NCBI RefSeq assembly: GCF_021183625.1
Contig: NZ_CP089214.1
Location: 1,426,001 to 1,490,000 of the forward strand
Source of the DNA: Nocardia asteroides
Lineage (GTDB): Bacteria; Actinomycetota; Actinomycetes; Mycobacteriales; Mycobacteriaceae
Reading direction: 5' to 3'
DNA: 64,000 nucleotides
Translations under genes and position numbers: made by a program
Part shown: positions 39,851-48,590 of the stretch, piece by piece
Layout of the letters: the number at the start of each line of letters is the position of its first letter
Numbering within the stretch: position 1 is the stretch's first letter
Notes under the pieces: generated by a model
What the model saw: the letters and a program-made list of their open reading frames with translations, nothing else
What the model was told of the DNA's origin: nothing
Databases searched by the model: none

Positions 39851-40429
39851 ATGGTGGACGGCGACGGTGCCGGACGGACGGGCGATCCACCCGCGGCACG
39901 CTGGGCCGAGCGGCTCGCGGAGTTCGCCTGCTGCCGGGTCCGCACCCGTCGGGACGGCCCGCACGACGGCAGCGGCGCGATCACGGTGACCACGCTGGTC
40001 TGGTCCGACGGCCCGACCGTCACCCAGATGCGCGCGCTGATCGCCGAATTCGGCGCGCTGGAGCCACGGCTCACCGGCACCGCGCTCGGCTTCGAGCACC
40101 GGCACACCGCCCGCGGCCGCGCGCTCGGCGTCCTGGCCTGGCTCGACCGCGACCCGGCGCGGGTGCGGCTGCCCGCGGCGATCGTCGCCCAGCTGGCCGC
40201 CGAGCAGATCGGCTACCCGGAGGCGGCGGCCGCGCTCTGGCAGGTTCGTGCCACGGGTTTGCTCGACCTCGGTTCGCCGGTCGGCGAGTTCACCCTGCCC
40301 GCACTGCGGCTGCTCCAGCAGTCCGCCCGGGCCGACGGCTGGCCCGCCGCGCTGCACTGGCTGGACGGGCAGGCCGAGGAGCCGGGCACCCGGCACACCG
40401 TGGTGCACCGACCGCACCGGAGGTGGTAA
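39851..40429 (+). CDS. Conserved protein of unknown function (paralogue of the gene at 3303)
   Basis: A 192-residue soluble protein, unrecognised, homologous over most of its length to the 184-residue protein at 3303-3857. Shared positions include T-x-V-W/R-W-x-DG followed by T-x-MR, EHR-x-T, WLD-x-DP, VAQLAAEQIGYPE (VAQMAAEQIAYPD in the other) and ARADGW. No signal peptide, membrane helix or catalytic motif is visible. GCGGAGGC lies just before ATG 39851. The gene sits upstream of the conservon-type kinase, whose promoter starts 72 bases after its stop, so the two are probably separate units. Confidence 0.75.
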   Translation: MVDGDGAGRTGDPPAARWAERLAEFACCRVRTRRDGPHDGSGAITVTTLVWSDGPTVTQMRALIAEFGALEPRLTGTALGFEHRHTARGRALGVLAWLDRDPARVRLPAAIVAQLAAEQIGYPEAAAALWQVRATGLLDLGSPVGEFTLPALRLLQQSARADGWPAALHWLDGQAEEPGTRHTVVHRPHRRW

Positions 40430-40500
40430 CTCCACTTTCGCTGGCGAAAATCGTTGTGGCAGAACAGAAGAATCACCGTTCCATAACGCGGAATTCTGGT

Positions 40501-40506
40501 TAGGCT
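40501..40506 (+). promoter_or_regulatory. -10 element TAGGCT, leaderless promoter of sensor kinase
   Basis: TAGGCT is followed by seven bases and the GTG at 40514, which fixes that start. Confidence 0.5.
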
Positions 40507-40513
40507 GCGGTCC

Positions 40514-42436
40514 GTGAAAATACCGAGACTCGGTGTCCGCGCCCGAGTCCTCGCCGTCGCGCTGGTTCCGAGCGTGGCGGTGCTGCTCGTCGGGAGCGGC
40601 ACCGTGGCCTCCCTGGTGTCCGAGGCCGATTTCGCCGCCGAGTGGGCGACGCAGATGCAGCAGACGCTGCCGCAGACGGTGGAGGTGATCGGCGCGATCC
40701 AGGGCGAGCGGCTGGTCACCATGGCGCACCTCGCCGGCGACCGGGCCGCGACCACCCGGCTGGCCGCGGCGCGCGCCGCGATGGACACCGCCATCCGCAA
40801 GGCCTTCGAGGTGCAGGCGGCGATCGACACCATCGACCGGGACGCCATGATGCAGAACGACGCCTTCGACCAGCTCACCGGGGTGCTGGTGACGGTGCGG
40901 GCGGGCGCGGACGCGGGCGCGCTCCCGCTCGAGGACGCCTACCGCTTCTACAACGGCATCCTGGACACCATCCTCGACGGCACCGCCAACGCCCGCAACG
41001 CCACCCCGGACGCCGAGGTCGCGGTGCAGATCGCCGACGGCATCCGGCTGCTGCAGGCCGCCGAGAGCATGTCCCGCGGCAACGCCCTCGGCTACGCGCT
41101 GGACACCGCCGCCACCGCGAACACCGCGAACGCGGCCGAGCTCACCAGGCGGACCGGGTACTACCGCACCGAACTCGCCGCCTTCACCCACGATATCGAC
41201 GAGCGCGACCGGACCAGGACCACCGAGCTCATGGCGACCCCGGCCTGGCAGGTGCTGGAGGCCACCGAGCGGGCCGTGCTCACCCGCGCCGCGCTGCGCG
41301 CCACCGAGGCGGGCAGCCTGCCCGCGCTGCCGGTGACCCCGCAGGAGTGGCAGGTCGCCGCCGCGGAGGTGAGCGAGCGCATCCTGAACCTCTGGGTCGA
41401 GCAGAGCCACGACACGCAGGCGCTCGCCACCGAGAACGCCGATGCCACCGAGCGCAATTCGCAGCTCGCCGCGGCGGCGATGCTCACCGTCTCGCTGCTC
41501 GCGCTCGGCGTCTCGCTGCTGCTCGCGAACCGGATCCTGCGCAGGTTGCGGCGGCTGCGCGCGGAGACCCTGGAGCTGGCCGACCACCGGCTGCCCGAGG
41601 TCATGCAGCAGCTCGGCGCCGACCGCACCGTCGACCCGGCGACGGTGGCCCCCCGGCTGGATTTCGGCACCGACGAGATCGGCCAGGTCGCCTCGGCCTT
41701 CGAGCGCGCCGCCGCCGCGGCCATGCGGGCGGCGGTGGCCGAGCGCCGCACCCGCGAGGGCGTGCGCACGGTCTTCCTGCACATGGCGCGGCGCAGCCAG
41801 GTGGTGGTGCACCGGCAGCTGGAGCTGCTCGACGAGGCCGAGCGCGCGCAGGAGGACCCGGAGCTGCTCGGCACCCTGTTCAAGCTGGACCACCTCGCCA
41901 CCAGGGAGCGCCGCAACGCGGAGAACCTGATCGTGCTCGGCGGCGGGCAGGTCGGGCGGCGCTGGCGGCACGCGGTGGCGCTGATCGACCTGGTGCGCTC
42001 GGCGGTCGGCGAGACGCTGGACTACTCCCGGGTCCGGGTGACCCGGCTGCCCGAGCTGCACATCATCGGCGGCGCGGTCGCCGACCTGGTGCACCTGCTC
42101 GCCGAGCTGACCGACAACGCCGTGACCTTCTCCCCGCCGCAATCGCGGGTGGAGATCTCCGGCACCGCGGACAGCCGCGGCGTGCTGCTGGTGATCGAGG
42201 ACCAGGGCACCGGCATGATGCCCGCCGACATCGTCCGGGTGAACGCCACCCTGGCGAACCCGCCGGACTTCGGCACCGCGGGCGATTCCCGGCTCGGGCT
42301 CTTCGTGGTGGCCCGGCTCGCCGCCAGGCACGACATCGAGATCGAGCTGGGCGAATCGGTCTACGGCGGCATCCGCGCCACCGTGCTGCTCCCGGCCCGG
42401 CTCGCCGTCTCGGAGCCGGTCCCGATGCGGGGCTGA
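40514..42436 (+). CDS. Sensor histidine kinase with nitrate/nitrite-sensing-type domain (CvnA-like)
   Basis: A 640-residue membrane kinase: helix near residues 12-34, an extracytoplasmic helical sensor domain of the nitrate/nitrite-sensing kind to about residue 310, a second helix (about 315-335), a HAMP-like linker, then the kinase. The phosphoacceptor is probably His460 in KLDHLATRERRNAEN, and Asn535 in LTDNAVTFSPP marks the ATP-binding N box, followed by EDQGTGM and RLGLFVVARLAA. This is the CvnA arrangement of actinobacterial conservons, but the usual partners (roadblock protein, DUF742, GTPase) do not follow. The downstream neighbour is a DNA ligase on the other strand. Confidence 0.9.
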   Translation: MKIPRLGVRARVLAVALVPSVAVLLVGSGTVASLVSEADFAAEWATQMQQTLPQTVEVIGAIQGERLVTMAHLAGDRAATTRLAAARAAMDTAIRKAFEVQAAIDTIDRDAMMQNDAFDQLTGVLVTVRAGADAGALPLEDAYRFYNGILDTILDGTANARNATPDAEVAVQIADGIRLLQAAESMSRGNALGYALDTAATANTANAAELTRRTGYYRTELAAFTHDIDERDRTRTTELMATPAWQVLEATERAVLTRAALRATEAGSLPALPVTPQEWQVAAAEVSERILNLWVEQSHDTQALATENADATERNSQLAAAAMLTVSLLALGVSLLLANRILRRLRRLRAETLELADHRLPEVMQQLGADRTVDPATVAPRLDFGTDEIGQVASAFERAAAAAMRAAVAERRTREGVRTVFLHMARRSQVVVHRQLELLDEAERAQEDPELLGTLFKLDHLATRERRNAENLIVLGGGQVGRRWRHAVALIDLVRSAVGETLDYSRVRVTRLPELHIIGGAVADLVHLLAELTDNAVTFSPPQSRVEISGTADSRGVLLVIEDQGTGMMPADIVRVNATLANPPDFGTAGDSRLGLFVVARLAARHDIEIELGESVYGGIRATVLLPARLAVSEPVPMRG

Positions 42437-42442
42437 CCCGGG

Positions 42443-44434
42443 TCAGACCACCTTGGCCGCGATCAGCAGGTCCCAGATCGCACCCTGGTCGACCACCTCG
42501 ACGCCGAGCTTCTCGGCCTTGGCCAGCTTGCTGTCGCCGACCCCGGCGCCGGTGATGAGCATGTCGGTGCTCGCCGAGACCGAGGAGGCGGCGGTCGCTC
42601 CGGCCTTCTCGCAGAGCCGCTGGAAGGTCGGGCGGGCCACCTTCTCCCCCGAGCGCGGGTCGGCGATGGCGCCGGTGACGACCACGGTCTTGCCCGCCAG
42701 CGGCGCGCCCGCGGCGACCACCGGCGGCAGATCCTCGGACCGCACATCCAGATTCACGCCCCGCTCGCGGAGCCGTTCGAGCTCGGGGCGCAGCCGGGTC
42801 AGGTGCTCGACCAGCGAGGCGGCCACCTTCGGGCCGATGTCCTCCACCGCGACCAGCCGCTCCTCGCCCGCGTCGGCGACCTCCTCCAGCGACCCGAACC
42901 CCGAGCGGGCCAGCCGGGCCGCGGTGCCGTCCGAGGCCATCGGAATGGCGAGCCCGATCAGCGCCCGGCGCAACCCGACCTGGCGGCTGCGGTCGATCGA
43001 CTCGATCATCCGGGTCGCGGAGACCTCACCCACCCGGTCGAATTCGAGCAGCCGCTCCTTCGTGAGCGTGTAGAAGTCCGACGGGTTCTCCAGGATCCCC
43101 GCCTCGGCCAGCCGCTCGATCCACTTCTGCCCGATGGCATCGATATCGGCCGACGCGCGCGAGGCCCAGTGGATCAACCGGCGCACCGTCTGCGCCGGGC
43201 AGGCGGCATTGGTACAGAACAGCTCCCGGCTGTTGCCCTGCTCGACCACCGGCTGCGCACACGAGGGGCAGACGGTCGGAACCTCGATGTCAATCTCCTC
43301 GCCGGTCCGCTTGGATGCGTCCAGAACCCCGGCCACGAACGGGATCACGTCCCCGGCACGACGAACCAGCACGGTGTCGCCGACCTTGATGTCACGGGCC
43401 CGGATCACCTCCTGGTTGGCCAGCGTCGCCTTGGTCACCGTGGTCCCGCCGACGAACACCGGCTCCAGCCACGCCACCGGGACGATCTTGCCGGTCTTGC
43501 CGACATCCCAGATCACCTCGTTGAGCAGCGTCGTCTTCTCCTCGGCGGCGAACTTGAACGCCAGCGCGCCGCGCGGGGAGTTCGACCGGGTCCCGGCGGC
43601 GGCGTAGGCGGCGCGATCGGCCAGCCGCAGCACGGCCCCGTCCAGGTCGTAGTCGAGGTCGTTGCGGCGCTGCTCGATCGCGGTGATCGCCGCCTGCGCG
43701 GCATCGGCGTCGTCACACAGCCGCATGGCCGCGCCGGCCACGCCGATCGCGGCGAGCCCCTCCCCCAGGTCGGAGGCGGCCCCGCCCTCGGAGGTGTCGA
43801 GGTCGAACCCGAAGAACTGCAGCCTGCGCTCGGCCACCGTGGCCGGATCCTTGGCGCGCAGCGTGCCCGCGGCGGCATTGCGCGGATTGATCAGGGGTTT
43901 GTCCGGGTGCGCGGTGTTGTAGGCGAGGAACGTGGAGCGCAGCATGACCGCCTCCCCGCGCACCTCGACCAGCCCCGGCACCTCGATCCGCTCCGGCACC
44001 CCGTCCACCAGCGCCCGGACCAGCGGCGTCACATCGTCACCGGTCGTGCCGTCGCCGCGGGTGACCGCGCGCAGCAGCGCGCCGTCGGAGTAGACCAGCG
44101 CCAGCGAGAGCCCGTCCAGCTTGGGCATCACCGCCACCGGCTGGCCGGGGAAGCGGTCGAAGAAGGCCGCGACCTGCTCGGGCTTGGTCGCCTTCTCCAG
44201 CGAGAGCATCGGCCGCGAGTGCCGGACCGGGGCGTGCAGCACCGCGGGCGCGCCGACCTGCTCCAGCGGGTTCGGCTCCGGCGCCAGCTCCGGATGCTCG
44301 GCGATCAGCGCGCGCAGCTCGTCCTCGACGACGTCGTACTCGGCGTCGGCGACCAGCGGCGAGCCCCGATAGTAGGCATCGCGCATCGCGACGATGCGAT
44401 CGGCGAGCTCTTGGATACGTTCCCCGGCTTCCAC
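42443..44434 (-). CDS. ligA: NAD-dependent DNA ligase
   Basis: A 663-residue LigA. The AMP-accepting lysine is Lys105 in MPKLDG, followed by TRGDGTTGDDVT. The OB fold carries VGKTGKIVPVAWLEPV, a four-cysteine zinc site (CPSC and C-x-x-x-x-C before PAQ) lies at about residues 387-413, and helix-hairpin-helix and BRCT domains complete the chain. It seals nicks with NAD. Positions that are nearly invariant in housekeeping LigA vary here (GGTTVTKATLAN for the common G-T-x-V-S-R-A-S/T-L-H-N), and no gatC neighbour is present, so it may be a second ligase. The GTG start at 44434 is preceded by TAGGTT and seven bases. Confidence 0.92.
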   Translation of the reverse strand: MEAGERIQELADRIVAMRDAYYRGSPLVADAEYDVVEDELRALIAEHPELAPEPNPLEQVGAPAVLHAPVRHSRPMLSLEKATKPEQVAAFFDRFPGQPVAVMPKLDGLSLALVYSDGALLRAVTRGDGTTGDDVTPLVRALVDGVPERIEVPGLVEVRGEAVMLRSTFLAYNTAHPDKPLINPRNAAAGTLRAKDPATVAERRLQFFGFDLDTSEGGAASDLGEGLAAIGVAGAAMRLCDDADAAQAAITAIEQRRNDLDYDLDGAVLRLADRAAYAAAGTRSNSPRGALAFKFAAEEKTTLLNEVIWDVGKTGKIVPVAWLEPVFVGGTTVTKATLANQEVIRARDIKVGDTVLVRRAGDVIPFVAGVLDASKRTGEEIDIEVPTVCPSCAQPVVEQGNSRELFCTNAACPAQTVRRLIHWASRASADIDAIGQKWIERLAEAGILENPSDFYTLTKERLLEFDRVGEVSATRMIESIDRSRQVGLRRALIGLAIPMASDGTAARLARSGFGSLEEVADAGEERLVAVEDIGPKVAASLVEHLTRLRPELERLRERGVNLDVRSEDLPPVVAAGAPLAGKTVVVTGAIADPRSGEKVARPTFQRLCEKAGATAASSVSASTDMLITGAGVGDSKLAKAEKLGVEVVDQGAIWDLLIAAKVV

Positions 44435-44441
44435 GCCCCCG

Positions 44442-44447
44442 AACCTA
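44442..44447 (-). promoter_or_regulatory. -10 element TAGGTT, leaderless promoter of ligA
   Basis: Read leftward, TAGGTT is followed by seven bases and the GTG at 44434, which decides the start against longer upstream frames. Confidence 0.5.
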
Positions 44448-44500
44448 CCCAGCGGCACCGACAAAAGATGCCCCGACCACGCCGGGCAGAATGCGACGGC

Positions 44501-45628
44501 GTGCGACCCACTCCGATCACCGCCGACCTCGTGCGCGGCGCCGCCGAACTGGAATCGACCCCGCGCGGGCTCCGGCCGCACCGGCTGCCCGGCTGGGCCC
44601 GCCGCCAGTTTCCCGACCCCTACCTGGGGCAGATGCAGGCGCAGACCGCCGGGGTGCGGCTGCTCCTCCGGACCGCGGCCACCGCGCTCACGCTCACCAC
44701 GCACCCGTCCCGGCTCTCCTACCGGGGACTACCCCGCCCGCGCGGCCGGATCGACGTGGTCGTCGACGGCGCGGTGCTGCTGCGCGACGAGCTGACCGGC
44801 GGCGACCACACCGAGCTCGACCCCGCGACCGGAGCCGCGACCCCGCATCGGGGCCCGTCGCACACCACCGCGGTGACCGGGCTGCCCGGCCGGGCGGCGA
44901 CGGTGGAGATCTGGCTCCCGCACAACGAGTCGGTCGAGCTGGTCGCCCTGCACGCCGACGCGCCGATCACCGCGGACCCCGAGCCGGGCAGGCGCTGGAT
45001 CCACTACGGCAGCTCGATCAGCCAGGGCTCGAACGCCTCCGGGCCGACCGATGTCTGGACGGCGATCGCCGCGCGGGCGGCCGGGGTGCAGCTGCGCAAC
45101 CTCGGCTTCGGCGGGAACGCGCTCGTCGACCCGTTCGTCGCCCGCACCGTCCGGGACGCACCCGCCGAGCTGATCAGCGTGAAACTCGGCATCAACGTGG
45201 TGAACGCGGACGCCATGCGGCTGCGCGCCTTCGTGCCCGCCGTGCACGGCTTCCTCGACACCGTCCGGGACGGGCACCCCGGCACCCCGCTGCTGCTGAT
45301 CTCCCCGCTGTACTGCGGGATCCACGAGAACACGCCCGGACCCGGCGCCTTCGACCCGGCGAGCATCGCCACCGGGACGCCGCGCTTCATCGCCACCGGC
45401 GACCCGGACGACGTCCCGCGCGGCCGGCTCACCCTGACCGTGGTCCGCGCGGCGCTGGCCGAGATCGCCGCGCAGCGCGCCGACCCGAATCTGCACCACC
45501 TCGACGGCACCGCCCTCTACGGCCCCGCGGACGCCGAAACCCATCCGCTGCCGGACGGGCTGCACCCCGACACCGCCGCGCACCGGATCATCGGCACCCG
45601 CTTCGCGGAGTACCTCGGCCGGTTCTGA
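44501..45628 (+). CDS. SGNH/GDSL-family hydrolase
   Basis: A 375-residue cytoplasmic protein. The N-terminal ~150 residues form a beta-rich domain, then an SGNH hydrolase follows: nucleophile block GSSISQG, the Gly block GFGGNAL, the Asn block KLGINV and the Asp-His block DGLHPD. It is likely an esterase or deacetylase acting on a carbohydrate or small ester. No signal peptide is present. The GTG at 44501 is the first good start; the frame extends upstream over the opposite-strand ligA, which is not coding here. It is divergent from ligA. Confidence 0.82.
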   Translation: MRPTPITADLVRGAAELESTPRGLRPHRLPGWARRQFPDPYLGQMQAQTAGVRLLLRTAATALTLTTHPSRLSYRGLPRPRGRIDVVVDGAVLLRDELTGGDHTELDPATGAATPHRGPSHTTAVTGLPGRAATVEIWLPHNESVELVALHADAPITADPEPGRRWIHYGSSISQGSNASGPTDVWTAIAARAAGVQLRNLGFGGNALVDPFVARTVRDAPAELISVKLGINVVNADAMRLRAFVPAVHGFLDTVRDGHPGTPLLLISPLYCGIHENTPGPGAFDPASIATGTPRFIATGDPDDVPRGRLTLTVVRAALAEIAAQRADPNLHHLDGTALYGPADAETHPLPDGLHPDTAAHRIIGTRFAEYLGRF

Positions 45629-45946
45629 TCAGGAGGGGTTGATCCAGGAGCCGATCGGGGTCGGCGGCAGCGCGCGCACGGCGCCCATGAGCGGGCCACA
45701 CCAGAAGCTGGACGACATGCAGACGAAGGCTCCCGTCTTGTCGTAGTTCCAGGCGTCGCCGTGCCAGCCCCAGGTGAGGCCGTCCTGCGACGGACTCATC
45801 GGACACTCCTGCGGCGCCGCCCCGACGCACGGCCCCTCGACGTTCCAGGGACCGACCGGGTAGGCCGACGCCGCGGGCGCCAGCAACGCACCGGCACACG
45901 CGATACCCGCGCCGGCGACCAGGGTGGCGAGAATGGGACGTTTCAT
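45629..45946 (-). CDS. Small secreted Cys-containing protein
   Basis: A 105-residue exported protein: a signal peptide (MKRPILATLVAGAGIACAG onwards) is cut near ASAYP, leaving about 75 residues with four cysteines and several Trp (GWHGDAW, SSFWCGP). The cysteines could form two disulfides outside the cell. No family is recognised. Its ATG overlaps the stop of the AraC gene (ATGA), and it is the third gene of the DUF4345, AraC, secreted-protein operon. Confidence 0.7.
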   Translation of the reverse strand: MKRPILATLVAGAGIACAGALLAPAASAYPVGPWNVEGPCVGAAPQECPMSPSQDGLTWGWHGDAWNYDKTGAFVCMSSSFWCGPLMGAVRALPPTPIGSWINPS

Positions 45947-46605
45947 GCTGGGCTCCCTCTGAGCGGCGATGTGACCGGTTCCGCCCAGTGCGTCGGGGTA
46001 ACGCTTCGCATCGTTACCGCCGGTCGCTCGCCGACGATCACGATTTGGGTGCCCGCCGCGAGCAGCGTGGAGGCGGTGAGCCCGAACAGCACACGGAAAC
46101 TGTCGCTGAAATGGCTGGGTGAGGCGAAGCCCGCATCCGCCGCGGCCCGGGTCAGGTCGTTGCCCACCGCGAGGCCGCGCCCGGCCCGCAGCATTCGCGC
46201 CCAGAGCCGGTAGCGGCGGAAACTGGTGCCGGTCTGCGCGGCGAAGAGGTGCAGGAAGCGCGAGGTCGAGAGCCCGGCCGCGGCCGCGAATCCTGCCGCG
46301 CCCGGGCTCTCCGAGGGGTCGGCGAGCAATGCCAGCAACACTTCGGCGATCCTCGGGTCGCCGGGCGTGCCCGCGATCCGGTAGTCGAAGAACATCCGCC
46401 CCGCCCCCGCCTCGATCCGGTGCACCGTGCGGGGCGGGATGCGGGCCCCGCGCACCCGGCGCCGGACCCCGGCCACGGTCAGATGAAAGGGCGCGTCCAC
46501 CCCGACGGCGTAGCAGGGGACGGCGGTGCTGTGCGCGTCCAACCGCAGCGCGGGGCCGAGGTAGGCCGCCCGCCCCGGCCACAGCCAGATCGTGGACGCC
46601 GTCAT
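45943..46605 (-). CDS. AraC-family transcriptional regulator
   Basis: A 220-residue regulator with a cupin-like N-terminal sensing half and a C-terminal double helix-turn-helix. The latter contains FAAAAGLSTSRFLHLFAAQTG and, after GNDLTRAAADAGFASPSHFSDSFR-type residues (cut as TRAAADAGFAS and HFSDSFRVLFG), the second recognition helix. It lies 14 bases behind the DUF4345 gene and overlaps the small secreted gene, so it may be an operon-embedded activator or repressor of its own unit. Confidence 0.88.
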   Translation of the reverse strand: MTASTIWLWPGRAAYLGPALRLDAHSTAVPCYAVGVDAPFHLTVAGVRRRVRGARIPPRTVHRIEAGAGRMFFDYRIAGTPGDPRIAEVLLALLADPSESPGAAGFAAAAGLSTSRFLHLFAAQTGTSFRRYRLWARMLRAGRGLAVGNDLTRAAADAGFASPSHFSDSFRVLFGLTASTLLAAGTQIVIVGERPAVTMRSVTPTHWAEPVTSPLRGSPA

Positions 46606-46619
46606 CCCGCCATCATCGC

Positions 46620-46985
46620 CTACGCGACCGCGCACAGGGCGGCACCGGACACCAGCTCGACCAGCAGGTAGAAGTACACCGGGTAGAACGACACCCCCGG
46701 GTCGAGCAGCCGGGAGAGCAGTCGCCCGCCCGCCATCCCGAGCAGCGCGATCCCGGCCGCGAGCACTGCCCCGGTGTGCGCTCCCCCGGCCCCGGTGGCG
46801 GCCCACGCCAGCACCCCGGCCAGCGCGATGCCGAAGCCGCCGTAGACGGCGCGCACCTCCGACGCGGCCGCCGGGGTGGTGGCACGCATGCCGAACGGCG
46901 CGACGATCCGGTCCGGCGCGGCGAGCGCGGCCAGCCCCATCAGCACGAAACCCGTTGCCGCCAGGGCCAGTACGGAGATTCTCAT
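46620..46985 (-). CDS. DUF4345-like small membrane protein
   Basis: A 121-residue protein with four hydrophobic helices; the APDRIVAPFGM loop after the first helix, the VRAVYGGFGIALAG helix and a FYPVYFYLLVELVSG last helix fit the DUF4345 family. Function unknown. It is the first gene of a three-gene leftward operon with the AraC regulator and a small secreted protein. Confidence 0.7.
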   Translation of the reverse strand: MRISVLALAATGFVLMGLAALAAPDRIVAPFGMRATTPAAASEVRAVYGGFGIALAGVLAWAATGAGGAHTGAVLAAGIALLGMAGGRLLSRLLDPGVSFYPVYFYLLVELVSGAALCAVA

Positions 46986-47069
46986 AACGCCGGTCCCGGC
47001 GGGTGATGTGTCGTCACCCGGCCATCGTCGCGGGCGAGCAGCGCCGCCGCTTCCGGAAACGTGCCGCGC

Positions 47070-47357
47070 TCAGCTGCTGCCGAACCAGCCGGGGCCGAAG
47101 TAGTCGCTCGGGGTCGGCCGGTTCGGCTCGTACCGCGGCTGCTCCTGCGGCCGGTCGCGCCGCTCGTGCGGATAGCACCTCTCCCCGGGCAGCGTTGGAC
47201 CGTCCCAGACGTGGCAGTCGAAGGGCGCGCCGACCTCCACCCGCCGATCGGGGGCGGCAACCGCGGGCGCGGCGAGGGCGACGAGCGGGATCGCGGCGCA
47301 GACGCCTGCGAGCGCGAGGCGGGCGAGCAAGGGACGGTTCTCGGTTCGGCCGGGCAC
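47070..47357 (-). CDS. Small secreted Pro/Arg/Tyr-rich protein
   Basis: A 95-residue exported protein. The signal peptide hydrophobic core (LALAGVCAAIPLVALA) ends at a likely cleavage site near AVAAP. The mature part holds two cysteines (FDCHVWDG and ERCYPHER) and a charged, proline-rich tail ending YFGPGWFGSS. I start it at the GTG at 47357, which has AAGGAT upstream. No family is recognised. It is divergent from the TMEM175-like gene. Confidence 0.65.
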   Translation of the reverse strand: MPGRTENRPLLARLALAGVCAAIPLVALAAPAVAAPDRRVEVGAPFDCHVWDGPTLPGERCYPHERRDRPQEQPRYEPNRPTPSDYFGPGWFGSS

Positions 47358-47432
47358 GGTGGATCCTTTCACTGCGGGGTGAAGCACCCTCCACCCTGCT
47401 CCCTGCGGCGCCCGAAAGCCAGGCCGCCGGGC

Positions 47433-47438
47433 TAGAGT
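47433..47438 (+). promoter_or_regulatory. -10 element TAGAGT, leaderless promoter of TMEM175-like gene
   Basis: TAGAGT is followed by six bases and the GTG at 47445. Confidence 0.5.
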
Positions 47439-47444
47439 CCGATC

Positions 47445-48068
47445 GTGGCGGAACCGGCAGGGCAGCGTCGTACCGAGCGCGGCCTCGAGCGGCTGATCTT
47501 CTTCAGCGACGCGGTGGTGGCCATCGCGATCACCCTGATCGTGCTACCGCTGGTGGACAGCGCCCGCGACGTGGGCGAGGGCAGCACCGCGGAGTTCCTC
47601 TCCGACAACAGCTACGCCCTGTGGGCGGCGGGCATCAGCTTCGTGGTGATCAGCTCCTTCTGGCGCGACCACCACAGCCTCTACGAACGGGCCACCGGCT
47701 ACACCCCGATCCTGGTCCGGGTGAACCTGATGTGGCTGGCGGGGATCGTGTTCCTGCCGGTGGTCACCGTGCTCGACGTCTACTCCCACACCCGCGACCG
47801 GACCACCCTCGGCCTCTACGTCGGCACGATCGTCGTGGTCATGGCGCTGCTGCGCTGCCAGGAGCTGATCCTGCACCGCGCCGGGCTGCTCGCCGACGAC
47901 GGCGGGCCGACCGCCCCGGCCGCGCAGTGGGCAGCGGTCGGCGCCGGGCTCGCAGCGCTGGCCCTGGTCCTGGCATTTCCGGTCGTCGGGCTGTGGTCGC
48001 TTCTCCTGCTCCTCCTCGCGATCCCGGTCCGCCGCTGGTCGCACCGGCACGACGATCGCTCGGCATGA
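47445..48068 (+). CDS. TMEM175-like potassium channel protein
   Basis: A 207-residue membrane protein with six helices. The first helix carries the family signature RLIFFSDAVVAIAITLIVL with Phe20-Ser21-Asp22, and HHSLYERAT follows helix 3. Bacterial TMEM175 proteins assemble as tetramers and conduct potassium through a filter formed by helix 1. It is a single-repeat bacterial form of normal length. It stands alone, convergent with the thioredoxin gene. Confidence 0.87.
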   Translation: MAEPAGQRRTERGLERLIFFSDAVVAIAITLIVLPLVDSARDVGEGSTAEFLSDNSYALWAAGISFVVISSFWRDHHSLYERATGYTPILVRVNLMWLAGIVFLPVVTVLDVYSHTRDRTTLGLYVGTIVVVMALLRCQELILHRAGLLADDGGPTAPAAQWAAVGAGLAALALVLAFPVVGLWSLLLLLLAIPVRRWSHRHDDRSA

Positions 48069-48092
48069 TCGGTGCCCGGACGATCCCGTGAG

Positions 48093-48551
48093 CTACCTGG
48101 CGCGCAGCCCGGGCCAGCCGTAGGGGGTCGGCCCGGCGGCGAGGCCGGCCAGCTTGGCGGCGACGGGCGCCGCGGGAACGACCGCCTGAAACGGTTCGGC
48201 GATGCCCATTTCCCGCCGGAAAGCATCCATGTCCAGCCACATCACCCGCTGCACCACGTCTTCGAGCTGGGCGGCGGTGTGGAAGCCAGGGTTCGCGTAG
48301 ACCAGCAGCCCCTCCCGGTAGGCGTGCAGCGTCGGCAACCCGGTGACCTGCGCGGCGGCGGCCAGCCCGGATTCGGCCTCGGTGTCGACGGTGGCGTGCA
48401 CGATGTCGCGGTGCAGGTTCGACGATTCCTCGAAGACCGGCGCGAACCGGGTGCACCAACCGCACCAGGACGCCCAGTAGTCGACCAGGACGATGCCTCC
48501 GCCGGACACCGCCCGCTCGAAACTCCGCTGTGTGAAAGCCTGCGTGGGCAT
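48093..48551 (-). CDS. Thioredoxin-family protein
   Basis: A 152-residue thioredoxin-fold protein with active site WASWCGWC, cysteines at 30 and 33, and the cis-proline loop GLPTLHAY. The redox motif CGWC differs from the canonical CGPC. The C-terminal extension of about 45 residues beyond the thioredoxin domain has no known motif. No signal peptide is seen, so it should act in the cytoplasm as a reductase or electron carrier. It precedes the M20 gene's stop end-on and is probably a separate unit. Confidence 0.88.
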   Translation of the reverse strand: MPTQAFTQRSFERAVSGGGIVLVDYWASWCGWCTRFAPVFEESSNLHRDIVHATVDTEAESGLAAAAQVTGLPTLHAYREGLLVYANPGFHTAAQLEDVVQRVMWLDMDAFRREMGIAEPFQAVVPAAPVAAKLAGLAAGPTPYGWPGLRAR

Positions 48552-48590
48552 ACCGGAAATCCTGCCACGGATTCCGGGCGGGGAACGCGC

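Noticed and set aside
39425..42331. 968-codon open frame on the reverse strand
   Set aside because: It lies opposite the histidine kinase and its neighbours; GC-rich antisense frames stay open by composition. The kinase strand carries the recognisable motifs.
42803..44500. Upstream extension of the SGNH hydrolase frame across ligA
   Set aside because: The residues are Arg/Gly/Asp low-complexity and antisense to ligA. The GTG at 44501 begins the real domain.
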